A stretch of 64,000 bases of DNA from Ruminococcus_C sp963590855 (GTDB lineage: Bacteria > Bacillota > Clostridia > Oscillospirales > Ruminococcaceae): assembly GCA_963590855.1 (NCBI GenBank), contig CAVAQT010000012.1:10105-74104 (forward strand), given 5' to 3'. The notes beneath the pieces were generated by a model. The model did no database searches. It saw nothing but the letters and a program-made list of their open reading frames with translations, and was not told the origin of the DNA. Position 1 is the first letter of the stretch. Each line of letters begins with the position of its first letter. Positions 26,513 to 35,569 of this stretch are shown in pieces. Position numbers and translations under genes: made by a program.

Positions 26513-28954
26513 TCAGACACCGATATCACCGTTCATATCCGCATACAGATGCACTCTTGCAAAGCTGCGGTCTGCGCCGGCTTCTGCCAGCACCGCCTGA
26601 ATCAGTGCACGGTACGGTTTTGTATTCTTGCATTTGATAATCAGCTGATAGCGATATTTTCCATTGATGCGTCCATAGATGCAGGGCACCGGATCCAACA
26701 CCCAGATGGGATAGGAAAAGCCGGTGCTCCGAATCTGCCGTTTCAGCACGTCTGCTGTATGCAGTGCCGCATTGCGCACCTCTTGTTCCCGCATCCCAGT
26801 AAAACCGATCACGCAGATATCACAGATGGGCGGAAAGATCAGCTGCCGCCGCAGCGCGATCTCCTGGGCATAAAATGCCGGATACGCCTGCTGTGCCGCA
26901 AGCCGCAGCACATAGTGATCGGGCATGCTGGTTTGCAGAATAGCACGCCCCGGCTTATCGCCTCTGCCGCCTCTGCCCACGACCTGTGTAATCAGCGAAA
27001 ATGTCCGTTCATAGCTGCGGAAATCTCCGGCATACAGCGCCTTATCAATCGACAAAACGCCTACCAGCGTCACATTGGGAAAGTCCAGTCCCTTGCCGAT
27101 CATCTGCGTTCCCAGCATAATGTCATACTTTCCGCGGCGGAACTCATTGAACCGCTCCTCATAGGCATATCGGGACATTGTGGTGTCTGCATCCATCCGG
27201 AGCACACGGGCATCCGGGACAATGGCTTTCAGCTCCTCTTCCAGGCGCTGTGTCCCGAAGCCCATTTTCCGCAGATGCTTGCTGCCGCAGGACGGACAGG
27301 TTTCTACCATGTCCTGGGTGTGTCCGCAGTAATGGCACATCAGACTGCCGTTTACCTTGTGATAGGTCATAGGGATGCTGCAATTGGGACAATATACCGG
27401 CTGATTGCAGGAGGCACAGCTGATGATGGTATGATAGCCCCGGCGGTTCAGCAGCAGCAGCGACTGGTTTCCGGCATCCAGATTTTCCCGGAGCGCCTGT
27501 GCCAGTGTCTCGGAAAACATGCCGTCATTTCCGGCTGTTTTCTCCTCCTGCATATCCGCCACTTCCACCTGAGGAAGCGCGCCCTGGTTATACCGCTGCT
27601 TCATTTCCAACAGGGTATAGATCCCACGCTTGGCATAATAATAGCTTTCCACCGAGGGTGTCGCCGACGCCAGAAGCAAAGGACACTGATGGGTCTGGCA
27701 GCGCTTTTTCGCCACAGAAATGGCATGATACCGGGGTGCGCTGTCCGATTTATAGGTGCGCTCGCCCTCTTCATCCACCACGATCAGCCCCAGGTTCTGC
27801 ACCGGCGCAAACACAGCGCTTCGCGTCCCGATGATGATCTTTACCGCACCGGACGCGATACTGCGCCATGTTTCACTGCGCTGTCCCAGAGACAACTCGC
27901 TGTGCACCACAGCAACGATATTTCCGAACAGCCGGTAAAACTGTTCCACGATCTGCGGTGTCAGAGCGATCTCCGGCACCAGCAGGATCACCTGTTTACC
28001 GCGCTGCACCACTGTGTGGATCAATCGAATGAATACACTGGTCTTGCCGCTTCCGGTCACACCGTGAAGCAGAAAGCAATGCATGCCTTCCTCCAGTGCA
28101 GCCGCCATCCGGTCATAGACTGCCTGCTGTTCCGCAGAGAGGACAATGTCCTCCGGCGTTTGCTTTTGTCCGTCATCTGTGTACATGTGCACTGCCGGTT
28201 TTACGGTGTAGGCTTCTGCCACACCGTTCTGCACCAGCTTTTTCGCCACTGCGGAGGTCACACCGCTGAGATAGCACACTTCCTTTTCGGAAACCGCATC
28301 TGTCTCCTGCAAAATGCGCACCAGTTTTTGCTGCGCCTTGGTCAGCGGCGGAACTTCCTCCGGCGGTACAGCCATCCGCAGCATCTTGATGCCGGTCTGT
28401 CCGTGCGTCTTTTCTTTTACCGTTTCCACCCGGCGCAAAAAGCCCTTTTGTACCAGAGCATCGACGATTTTTTTCCCCTGTGCGTCAGAGTCCGCCAAAA
28501 TCCGCCGAAACTCCTGCTTGGTTTTGGCACGGCGCAGAAAGAACAGCAAGTGTTCCTCTGCCTCTGTCAAGGCAGCTTCCGGCTGCGGTTCTGCCAGAGA
28601 GATCGTCTCCACCAACTGCACCTGCATTCCGGCAGGCAGGATGGTGCGTACCGCATCATAATAGGTGCAGAATGTCATCTCTTTGAGCCAGAATACCATT
28701 TCCAGCATTTCCGGAGACAAAATCGGCTGTTTGTCCACCACGGACAAAATCGGTTTCAGCTGCTGCTCCGTCTGTGGCTGTTCCGCACTGGACAAAACAA
28801 TGCCAACACGCTTGGTGTTCCCCTTACCAAAGGGAACGACCACGCGGCAGCCTACCGGGATCTCCTGGGTAGACACATAGGAAAACAGACGGTCAAAGGT
28901 GTAGGATGCGGCACAGACGGCAACGCCGACGCACCAGATACGAGGCAGTTCCAT
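26513..28954 (-). CDS. priA: Primosomal replication restart helicase PriA
   Basis: 3'-5' helicase that reloads the replisome at collapsed forks. The 813 residues show the N-terminal 3'BD (FSYVSTQEIPVGCRVVVPFG), Walker A GVTGSGKTS near 303, Walker B region VVDEEGERTYK near 393, the two-zinc cysteine cluster (about 520-560, CPNC, CHYCG, CPSCG) and the helicase C lobe with VVGRGGRGDKPG. The Walker B box reads DEEG where the family norm is DEEH. The start lies 5 nt after the rpoZ stop with only a weak ribosome site, suggesting coupling. Confidence 0.94.
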   Translation of the reverse strand: MELPRIWCVGVAVCAASYTFDRLFSYVSTQEIPVGCRVVVPFGKGNTKRVGIVLSSAEQPQTEQQLKPILSVVDKQPILSPEMLEMVFWLKEMTFCTYYDAVRTILPAGMQVQLVETISLAEPQPEAALTEAEEHLLFFLRRAKTKQEFRRILADSDAQGKKIVDALVQKGFLRRVETVKEKTHGQTGIKMLRMAVPPEEVPPLTKAQQKLVRILQETDAVSEKEVCYLSGVTSAVAKKLVQNGVAEAYTVKPAVHMYTDDGQKQTPEDIVLSAEQQAVYDRMAAALEEGMHCFLLHGVTGSGKTSVFIRLIHTVVQRGKQVILLVPEIALTPQIVEQFYRLFGNIVAVVHSELSLGQRSETWRSIASGAVKIIIGTRSAVFAPVQNLGLIVVDEEGERTYKSDSAPRYHAISVAKKRCQTHQCPLLLASATPSVESYYYAKRGIYTLLEMKQRYNQGALPQVEVADMQEEKTAGNDGMFSETLAQALRENLDAGNQSLLLLNRRGYHTIISCASCNQPVYCPNCSIPMTYHKVNGSLMCHYCGHTQDMVETCPSCGSKHLRKMGFGTQRLEEELKAIVPDARVLRMDADTTMSRYAYEERFNEFRRGKYDIMLGTQMIGKGLDFPNVTLVGVLSIDKALYAGDFRSYERTFSLITQVVGRGGRGDKPGRAILQTSMPDHYVLRLAAQQAYPAFYAQEIALRRQLIFPPICDICVIGFTGMREQEVRNAALHTADVLKRQIRSTGFSYPIWVLDPVPCIYGRINGKYRYQLIIKCKNTKPYRALIQAVLAEAGADRSFARVHLYADMNGDIGV

Positions 28955-28959
28955 CCGAC

Positions 28960-29172
28960 TCAGTGCAGCTGTTCTTCGTCATCCACGATACGGTATTTCC
29001 CGGCAGCCAGTTCCCGAATTGCAGTCTTTACCGGCTTTTCTTCCAGAGTCTTTCCGTTTTCGTAGAGTTCATCCGCGATCTCGCGGGCACGCTTTGCCAC
29101 GCCGATCACCAGGGAGTAACTGCTTTCATTCTTTGTAATAAGCTGATTCACAGACGGTCTTAACATATTCAT
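28960..29172 (-). CDS. rpoZ: DNA-directed RNA polymerase omega subunit
   Basis: A 70-residue omega subunit that helps assemble RNA polymerase. The core LVIGVAKRAREIADE and KPVKTAIRELAAGKY are typical. The ATG overlaps the gmk stop (ATGA); GAGGTG of the gmk 3' end serves as ribosome site. The coaBC gene usually found between rpoZ and priA is missing here. Confidence 0.93.
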   Translation of the reverse strand: MNMLRPSVNQLITKNESSYSLVIGVAKRAREIADELYENGKTLEEKPVKTAIRELAAGKYRIVDDEEQLH

Positions 29173-29771
29173 TTTTTCAGCACCTCTTCAATTTCTTCCA
29201 GATTTTTTTCAGTTTTATGTGAACCTGCGCGCAGAATTGCCTTTACATCAGCAATTGCGGTGTCCAGGTCATCGTTAATGACAACATAATCGTATTTCAC
29301 AGCGGTTCCGATCTCGCGCTTTGCCTGTGCAACACGCTTCTGCACGACCTCTTCCGCCTCTGTGCCGCGTCCGCGGAGACGCTGTTCCAGTTCCGACAGC
29401 GACGGCGGCAGGATAAAGAGGAAAACCGCATCCGGCCGCGCTGCGCGGACTTTCATTGCGCCTTCCACTTCGATCTCCAGGATCACATCCTGTCCCATGG
29501 CGAGATGTTCCTCTACCGGCTGTTTCGGCGAGCCGTAATAATGCTCGCAGTAGCCGGCATACTCCAAAAAGCCGTCCTGCGCGATCAATGCTTCAAACGC
29601 CTCATTGGTCATAAAGCGATAGTTTACGCCATCGACTTCGCCCGGACGCGGAGCGCGGGTCGTCGCCGAAACGGAAAAGTACAGATTGGGATCTTTCAGA
29701 ACTTCCTTCAAGATCGTGCCTTTTCCGCAGCCGGACGGCCCGGATACCACATATAATGTACCTTGTTTCAT
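29169..29771 (-). CDS. gmk: Guanylate kinase
   Basis: Converts GMP to GDP with ATP. The 200 residues have the P-loop GPSGCGKGT at about residues 9-17, TTRAPRPGEVDGVNYRF (GMP binding) and ILEIEVEGA. GGAAG lies 8 nt before MKQGTLYVVSG; an in-frame GTG would add 3 residues. Confidence 0.96.
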   Translation of the reverse strand: MKQGTLYVVSGPSGCGKGTILKEVLKDPNLYFSVSATTRAPRPGEVDGVNYRFMTNEAFEALIAQDGFLEYAGYCEHYYGSPKQPVEEHLAMGQDVILEIEVEGAMKVRAARPDAVFLFILPPSLSELEQRLRGRGTEAEEVVQKRVAQAKREIGTAVKYDYVVINDDLDTAIADVKAILRAGSHKTEKNLEEIEEVLKK

Positions 29772-29785
29772 GCTGTGCACTTCCT

Positions 29786-30721
29786 TTATTCGATATTCTG
29801 GATCTGTTCCCGGATCTTTTCGATTTCCGATTTCATATCCACTACCAGTTTTGTAATTTCCAGCGACTGCGACTTCGAGCCGGTGGTGTTGACCTCACGG
29901 TTCATTTCCTGCACCAGAAAATCCATTTTTCTGCCCACCGGTTCTGCGCTCTGCAAAAACGCCCGGAACTGGGCGATATGGCTGTGCAGCCGCACCAGTT
30001 CTTCGTCCACTGCAATTTTTTCTGCCACCAGAGCCGTTTCGGTCACCAGACGAGACTCCTCCACGGTATGATCTCCCAGCAGTTCCGTTATTTTTCGATA
30101 GAGCTTATCATAATACTGCGTTACACTTTCCGGGACAAGCTGCTCCACCGCGTCCGTCATTTTTGCCAAATTGTCCAGATGAAACGCCACATCTTCTCCC
30201 ATGCGCTTTCCCTCTGTTTCACGCATGGCAACAAACTGGCGCAACGCCTCTTCTGCCACCGGCTGAACCTGTGCCCAGATCTCCTCCGGATCATCCGCCG
30301 TCTGGCGTACCTGAAACGCATCCGGGATTCGCAGCAATGTGGAAAACGGCAGCGCATCTGTCGCACCGCCATACTCATTCACCGCAGTCCCCATCATGAT
30401 CTGATTCTTTTTAAAGCCGTCTCCCCGGAGCAGTTCGTTTTCTGCTGCAACCGCGCGAAGATATGCCGTCACGACATCGTGGTTGATCTCCACTTCTGTG
30501 TTTTTGTCACCGATCGGCTGCATGGTGAGAGTGACCTCTGTCTTGCCGCGGGCAACTGCCTGCTTCACCTGATCCTTGAGTTTTTCCTCCAGATAACTGA
30601 AACTGCGTGGCAGACGCACCGAAGTTTCCAAAAAGCGATGGTTGACCGAATGCACTTCCACTGTGATCTCATAGCGTTCCGTCCGCGCCGCAGCACGGCC
30701 GTAGCCTGTCATACTCTTCAA
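29786..30721 (-). CDS. yicC: YicC/YloC-family endoribonuclease
   Basis: A 311-residue protein of the YicC family, whose members are endoribonucleases acting on RNA. The start taken is a TTG 10 nt after AAGGAG, giving MKSMTGYGRAAA, the family-typical N-terminus; ATG alternatives have worse spacing. The C-terminus has LVQEMNREVNTTGSKSQ, the other family signature. It heads the 30.7-17.5 kb leftward operon; remA, often next to it, is absent. Confidence 0.92.
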   Translation of the reverse strand: MKSMTGYGRAAARTERYEITVEVHSVNHRFLETSVRLPRSFSYLEEKLKDQVKQAVARGKTEVTLTMQPIGDKNTEVEINHDVVTAYLRAVAAENELLRGDGFKKNQIMMGTAVNEYGGATDALPFSTLLRIPDAFQVRQTADDPEEIWAQVQPVAEEALRQFVAMRETEGKRMGEDVAFHLDNLAKMTDAVEQLVPESVTQYYDKLYRKITELLGDHTVEESRLVTETALVAEKIAVDEELVRLHSHIAQFRAFLQSAEPVGRKMDFLVQEMNREVNTTGSKSQSLEITKLVVDMKSEIEKIREQIQNIE

Positions 30722-30776
30722 AAATGTCACGCTCCTTGTGAACAGCACTGCATGCGCTATTATTCCATAATATCTA

Positions 30777-30805
30777 ATTATACCATTTCAGCGCCAAAAA
30801 ATCAA
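30777..30805 (-). promoter_or_regulatory. Predicted sigma-A promoter of yicC operon
   Basis: Minus-strand TTGATT, 17-bp spacer, TATAAT, placing transcription start near 30770, about 50 nt before the yicC start. Confidence 0.7.
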
Positions 30806-30841
30806 GTCATATTGAAAAACTTTTTCCCGGCGGCAAAGCAA

Positions 30842-30877
30842 AAAGCACCACAGCATATTGCAGCTGTGGTGCTTTTG
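30842..30877 (-). terminator. Terminator of the GH48 gene
   Basis: A 14-bp perfect inverted repeat (AAAAGCACCACAGC and its complement) with an 8-nt loop, followed by T residues in the minus direction. A second smaller inverted repeat CGATTTT/AAAATCG lies between it and the GH48 stop. Confidence 0.85.
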
Positions 30878-30911
30878 ACTGAAAACGATTTTACAAAATC
30901 GCTTTTAATTT

Positions 30912-33908
30912 TTAGTTATTTGCAGTTTCCGGCAGGGACTCGATGGTATGAACCAGGAACTTCAGCAGTGCGGTTGCATCGCTTGCATCCAATTCGCCGC
31001 CCTGATCGTAGCAGTCACCGTTCAGGAGCTGCTGCTCAGTGAACTGTACAGCGCCAGATACATACTTGTTCAGCAGAACTGCGTCTGTGATATCTACACG
31101 AGCATCCAGGTTGGTATCGCCAAGCAGAACATCGCTCGGATCGGTAGAACCAGTTGTGGTGGTAGTTGTATCAGAATCGCTTGTTGTGGTGGAATCTGTG
31201 GTGGTAGTGGTTGTAGAAGAATCGGTAACAGTTACCTTCACTTCAACAGTCTTGCCATCCTTAGAAACCTTAACAACAGTCTCGCCAGCCTTTACGCCGG
31301 TGATTACGCCGTCCTTATCAACGGTAGCGATGGTATCATCTTCAGACTCGAATGTGCAGTCATCCTGATTCGGCTTCAGTGTCTCAGTCTTGCCAACTTC
31401 AACAGTTACATCAGACGGAGTAACAACCAGATCGTCAGACGGTGTATCATCATCAACCGGCATATCCGGATACAGATCATACATTACACCCAGAGCCATC
31501 ATGATATCACCTGCATGCCAGAATCTGTGCAGAGTGAAGTAGTAGTCATCGGTGTTGCCGTTTGCATCATAGCATTCCTTGGCATAATCGTACATGGTCT
31601 TTCCGTTTTCGTCCTTCTTCATGTACTCGCCGGTAGTATCCTTGTAGTTGGAGCGGATATCTACGAATGCAACGCCATTCTTGATCTCGTCGCCGTTCGG
31701 CATCTTACCAGTGTAACGGCTTGCGCTCAGGACATTGCCCTGACCGTTTGCAGTAGTGCCATCCGGCAGAGCCAGCTTGGTCTCCCACAGACGCTTCAGA
31801 TTGGTGTTGTGATCGGATACACCCAGACCGATGTCATCACGATACTTGTTCCACTCTCTATCCAGGAGCTGTTTGCCCAGGTACAGAGCCTGCTGTGCCA
31901 GTTCGTCGCTGGAAGTAGATGCAGCAGCCTTCTTGTTTTCATAAGAGGTCTTTGCAGCATTGATATCGCTTGTTGCAACGCCCTTTGCCTTTGCATAGTA
32001 GATCAGAGTGTTTGCCAGAGAGGATACACAACCCAGGTCGCCGTCGCCGTAGCCAACGATGGTGCAGGTCAGGTTGCTGTTATCCTGGTACTTGCCGTTC
32101 CAGGAATTCGGCTGACCAGACCAGATCAGGCTGGACGGGATGGAGAAGGATGTGCCGTCATCCACAACGCCGGTGCTTACATCCGGAATTGTAAAGGTGG
32201 TCTCAGCAGTGTCATACGGCTCGTACTTTGCAGAGAATGTCTTTTCACCGTTTGCCTTACCCAGGATGGTGTTGTCCATGAACCAGCCTACCCAGCGATC
32301 CAGGATCTTTTCCAGAGCATCGGTCAGAGTCAGACCAGTCTGTGCGATGGTCGGATTCTCGCCGCCGTTCTTTGCAACATAGTACAGTTCAGCCAGACGC
32401 TGTACAGCCCATACCTGGTTACCGATCCAGTGGTTAGAACCAGGGTCAGCGTATACCGGGTGCTCTACATATGCCATATCATAGAATGTGGACTGGCCAG
32501 CCGGATACTGCTCATAACGGCCGTTCCAGGAGTTGGTGCAGCCGCCGGCGATCGGGCCGTCAGCAGACAGCAGCCACAGATACAGCTCGATCTGTCTCTC
32601 CAGAGAAGTCTGGAAGTCATCAGCTGCGCCCTGTGCCTTCATGCCGCTCTTCAGCTCAGAATCGTTTACCAGCGCATATGCAGCCAGCGGGTTCTGATAG
32701 AATTCGTGGATGTGGGATGCGCCGATCTGCCATGCCCAAGAGCCGTCCATTGCGCCACCCCAAGAGGTGTACCAGTTCATCAGGTAATGCTTGCCGCTTT
32801 CGCCGCTGGATGCCCATACATTCTGACAGCCGATTGCTTTGTAGTACTTATCGTACATATTGTTACGGGTCTCATCACCCATTTTACCAGCCAGTGCGGA
32901 GATAGACTGACTGCCGCCCCACTTGGATTCAACAGTCTGATCGCCTACGCCCCATCTGTTTGCATCGTAAACAGCCTGGATTGCACGGTCTTCTGCGTCC
33001 GGTGCGTTGGTATAAGACCACTGCTCAGCCGGATTCTGCTCGGTGTTGAAGAAGCCCTTCATGCCGTTGTTGCCGTTCAGACCATAGCCCTTGTTGTGCA
33101 GGTCGGTACAAGCGTGCGGAATGGTCTCCCAGCAGGATTCCTGTTCGCCGCGCTGGAAGGTGTTGATCAGTGTGAACTGTCTGCTGCCGCTTGTAGTAAC
33201 GCCGTTCTGCTTGCCCTGAGAGCCGTTTGCAGTACCAAAGCCATACCAGTCATCTACGTCAGCCAGCCAGTGCATCAGGTACAGACCCTTATCGCTGCCG
33301 TATACGGAGCAGAAGCTCTGGTGGATCGGGTTCTGTGCAGTGTTGCCTGCCTGCATGTCAGTCGGGTACTGCTCAACCTGCTGCCACTCATCGCTGTAAG
33401 TAGCGCTCAGCTGACCGCCCTTGGACATAAAGTTGCCGCCCTGCTGATCCGGGATCATGGTAGCTTCCATGGTCTTCCATGCCTTGGCCAGATCGCCGAC
33501 GGATTCTGTAGAAGCGTCCTTTACGTTCTTTACAGTAACTTCGCCCTTGTTTGCATCGTTTACGATGTTATCGCGCATTGCTGCAGCCCATACCAGGTAA
33601 GACAGTGCCTCAGAAGTTGTCTCGTGACCATAGTCCGGAGCTTCGATACACAGTTCTTCTACCGAGTGATACGGGATACCCAGACCGCCGTTTACGGTGT
33701 TGGTGCTGGACATGTAGCCGTTTTCCACACCGTTGGTAACAACGTCATCATACAGCGACATAAAACGTGCTGCATAAGAATCATCGCCATACGCCTCATC
33801 CTTGGTTCTGGAACCAGCCGCAGATGCAGCAGTCGGAATTACTGCGGAGCATGTCATTGCAGCAGCCAGAACAGCAGCCAGGAATGTTTTGCTTTTCTTG
33901 AATTGCAT
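30912..33908 (-). CDS. GH48 cellulase (reducing-end processive type) with Big_2 and dockerin
   Basis: Secreted glycoside hydrolase family 48 enzyme, the main processive cellulase of bacterial cellulosomes. The 998-residue form begins at MQFKKSKTF, a signal peptide ending near ASAAG (about 31). A large catalytic region (about 35-815) includes APDYGHETTSEALSY with the presumed acid Glu and ends with HRFWHAGDIMMALG. A Big_2-like Ig domain (about 825-895, with IATVDKDGVITGVKAGE), a Thr/Ser/Asp linker (about 896-925) and a C-terminal type I dockerin (about 927-998) follow. The first dockerin loop is canonical (DTNLDARVDITD), the second has one extra residue (DCYDQGGELDASD). The gene stands alone with its own promoter and terminator. 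Confidence 0.93.
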   Translation of the reverse strand: MQFKKSKTFLAAVLAAAMTCSAVIPTAASAAGSRTKDEAYGDDSYAARFMSLYDDVVTNGVENGYMSSTNTVNGGLGIPYHSVEELCIEAPDYGHETTSEALSYLVWAAAMRDNIVNDANKGEVTVKNVKDASTESVGDLAKAWKTMEATMIPDQQGGNFMSKGGQLSATYSDEWQQVEQYPTDMQAGNTAQNPIHQSFCSVYGSDKGLYLMHWLADVDDWYGFGTANGSQGKQNGVTTSGSRQFTLINTFQRGEQESCWETIPHACTDLHNKGYGLNGNNGMKGFFNTEQNPAEQWSYTNAPDAEDRAIQAVYDANRWGVGDQTVESKWGGSQSISALAGKMGDETRNNMYDKYYKAIGCQNVWASSGESGKHYLMNWYTSWGGAMDGSWAWQIGASHIHEFYQNPLAAYALVNDSELKSGMKAQGAADDFQTSLERQIELYLWLLSADGPIAGGCTNSWNGRYEQYPAGQSTFYDMAYVEHPVYADPGSNHWIGNQVWAVQRLAELYYVAKNGGENPTIAQTGLTLTDALEKILDRWVGWFMDNTILGKANGEKTFSAKYEPYDTAETTFTIPDVSTGVVDDGTSFSIPSSLIWSGQPNSWNGKYQDNSNLTCTIVGYGDGDLGCVSSLANTLIYYAKAKGVATSDINAAKTSYENKKAAASTSSDELAQQALYLGKQLLDREWNKYRDDIGLGVSDHNTNLKRLWETKLALPDGTTANGQGNVLSASRYTGKMPNGDEIKNGVAFVDIRSNYKDTTGEYMKKDENGKTMYDYAKECYDANGNTDDYYFTLHRFWHAGDIMMALGVMYDLYPDMPVDDDTPSDDLVVTPSDVTVEVGKTETLKPNQDDCTFESEDDTIATVDKDGVITGVKAGETVVKVSKDGKTVEVKVTVTDSSTTTTTTDSTTTSDSDTTTTTTGSTDPSDVLLGDTNLDARVDITDAVLLNKYVSGAVQFTEQQLLNGDCYDQGGELDASDATALLKFLVHTIESLPETANN

Positions 33909-34073
33909 GTTTAGAAATTCCCCTCTCTGAAAGAATAAATGTAGGAAATGGTGGATACCGCTGTGTTCGCATCCTTTCTTCACGGCAGGACCCGGCGACC
34001 ATAACGGTATATGTTTCTGAACGCACTCTTTGTCCGTTTTCACGAAATACACACAAGAATGCCTTCTTTCATA
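33909..34073 (-). promoter_or_regulatory. Long 5' leader of the GH48 mRNA
   Basis: From the predicted start site (about 34073) to the GH48 ATG there are about 165 untranslated nucleotides ending in the ribosome site GAGAGGGG. No known riboswitch consensus was recognised. Long leaders of this sort can stabilise abundant transcripts; that role is inference. Confidence 0.45.
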
Positions 34074-34079
34074 TCAGAA

Positions 34080-34108
34080 ATTATACACCCCTTCGGGAAT
34101 TATGTCAA
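34080..34108 (-). promoter_or_regulatory. Strong sigma-A promoter of the GH48 gene
   Basis: Minus-strand TTGACA, 17-bp spacer, TATAAT: a full consensus match in both hexamers. Confidence 0.85.
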
Positions 34109-34112
34109 CCCT

Positions 34113-34185
34113 TTGCACAAATTCCGGATGTGGAAAAAGTCATTTTTGTAGCATTGTACAGATTCTGCGATTCCGTTTTGTGCAA
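34113..34185. repeat. Inverted octamer pair upstream of the GH48 promoter
   Basis: TTGCACAA at 34113-34120 and its reverse complement TTGTGCAA at 34178-34185, 57 nt apart. The first begins 5 nt upstream of the GH48 -35 box, a position suited to a regulator. The rest of 34121-34381 shows no gene. Site function is not established. Confidence 0.35.
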
Positions 34186-34381
34186 CATGCCCCGTATTTT
34201 TCTGGCATTGCGCACATTTTCCGTGCCATTTTGCATTTTCGTCCGGCTACCGCCGGATTTTCACAGCATTATCACACAGATATGCCATACTGCTTTTGCG
34301 ATACGCACAACCTTTCCGGACAGTTGCAGAAACGGTTTTATCCATTATTTCTACTTTTCATGATATGGTTACACTTTATAT

Positions 34382-34410
34382 ATGACAGGAACACATTATT
34401 CTGCGATAAT
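34382..34410 (+). promoter_or_regulatory. Predicted promoter of the ABC transporter operon
   Basis: ATGACA, 17-bp spacer, GATAAT on the plus strand, about 55 nt before the ABC ATPase ATG. Confidence 0.6.
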
Positions 34411-34465
34411 AAAAGGAAGGTGCAAATTGCCGAAAAAGCGGCGTTTTGCAGGAAAGGAGCATCAC

Positions 34466-35563
34466 ATGGTTGAAATTCAAAACCTGACCAAATACTATGG
34501 AAATAAGGCTGCGCTCAAGGGGATCAGCTTTACCATAAAGGAAAACGAAGTCGTCGGATTCTTAGGGCCGAACGGCGCCGGAAAATCCACGACCCTGAAC
34601 ATCATGGCAGGTGTCATTCCCTCTACCGGCGGCACGGTAACCATCCAGGGATACGACATTGCCCAGCAGCCGGTAAAGGCAAAGAAATGCATCGGCTTTC
34701 TGCCGGAGATCCCGCCGGTATATCCGGATATGAAGGTGCGGGAATATCTGACCTTTGCCGCCGGGCTGAAGGGCATTCCGGCAGCCAAGCGCAAGGGCGA
34801 AGTGGAACGCGTTATGGATCGGCTGAAGATCACAGATGTGCAGAAGCGGCTGATCCGCAATCTGTCCAAGGGCTATAAGCAGCGTGTGGGATTCGCCATG
34901 GCGATCCTGGGCGATCCGCCGGTGCTGATCCTGGACGAGCCGACTGTCGGACTCGACCCCACGCAGCTGATGGAAGTGCGCAACCTCATCCTGGATCTGC
35001 GCCGGAATCACGCCATCATTCTCAGCTCCCATATCCTGGGCGAGATCAGTGCCGTCTGTGACCGCATCGTCATCATCAATCACGGCGAGATCAAGGCGGA
35101 CGACACCATTGAGCGCCTGGAAGAGGCAGACAACTCTGGTCTGGTGCTGAAACTGAAAATCCAGGGCAGTTCCCGCGAAGTGCCGAAGGTGGCGAGAGCC
35201 GTCGAGGGCGTTGTCCGCGTGGACAACATCCAGTTTGTCCAGACCGGCATCTATACTTATGATGTAGAGCTGGAAAGCGACAGTGTCCGCAATGCCCTGT
35301 TGTCCGCGCTGCTGCAGCACGGTCTGGAAGTCCTGGAGGTTTCCGCAGAGAAGAAGAACCTGGAACAGGTATTCGTCAAGCTGGTCAACCAAAAGACAAA
35401 GCATTCCAGCCTGGAAGATCTGCTCAGCGAAATGGACGAAGAGGCAGCCCAGAATGCTGCCGCAGAATCAGACACCCCGGATGCAGCAGATGCGCCGGCA
35501 GAAAATACGCCGGCGGACGAGGATGCCTCCAAGGCAGACCGCAAGCCGGAAGAGGAGGAATAA
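34466..35563 (+). CDS. ABC transporter ATP-binding protein (GldA-like)
   Basis: A 365-residue ATPase of the GldA / CcmA-like drug-and-gliding ABC class. Walker A GPNGAGKST near residue 35, signature LSKGYKQRV near 132, Walker B VLILDEPTVGLDP near 153, H-loop LSSHILGE. After the ATPase core comes an accessory C-terminal domain and an acidic Ala/Asp/Glu-rich tail (about residues 320-365). AAAGGAG precedes the ATG. It pairs with the three following genes as an export-type or envelope complex whose cargo is unknown in non-gliding Firmicutes. Confidence 0.9.
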   Translation: MVEIQNLTKYYGNKAALKGISFTIKENEVVGFLGPNGAGKSTTLNIMAGVIPSTGGTVTIQGYDIAQQPVKAKKCIGFLPEIPPVYPDMKVREYLTFAAGLKGIPAAKRKGEVERVMDRLKITDVQKRLIRNLSKGYKQRVGFAMAILGDPPVLILDEPTVGLDPTQLMEVRNLILDLRRNHAIILSSHILGEISAVCDRIVIINHGEIKADDTIERLEEADNSGLVLKLKIQGSSREVPKVARAVEGVVRVDNIQFVQTGIYTYDVELESDSVRNALLSALLQHGLEVLEVSAEKKNLEQVFVKLVNQKTKHSSLEDLLSEMDEEAAQNAAAESDTPDAADAPAENTPADEDASKADRKPEEEE

Positions 35564-35569
35564 GCACCC

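Noticed and set aside
26549..29065. 838-codon open frame antisense to priA
   Set aside because: His/Arg/Gln/Leu-rich with no recognisable fold; shadow of priA.
30948..33914. 988-codon open frame antisense to the GH48 gene
   Set aside because: It has no ribosome site, low-complexity Ile/Val/Cys-rich composition and no domain; it arises from the codon bias of the GH48 gene.
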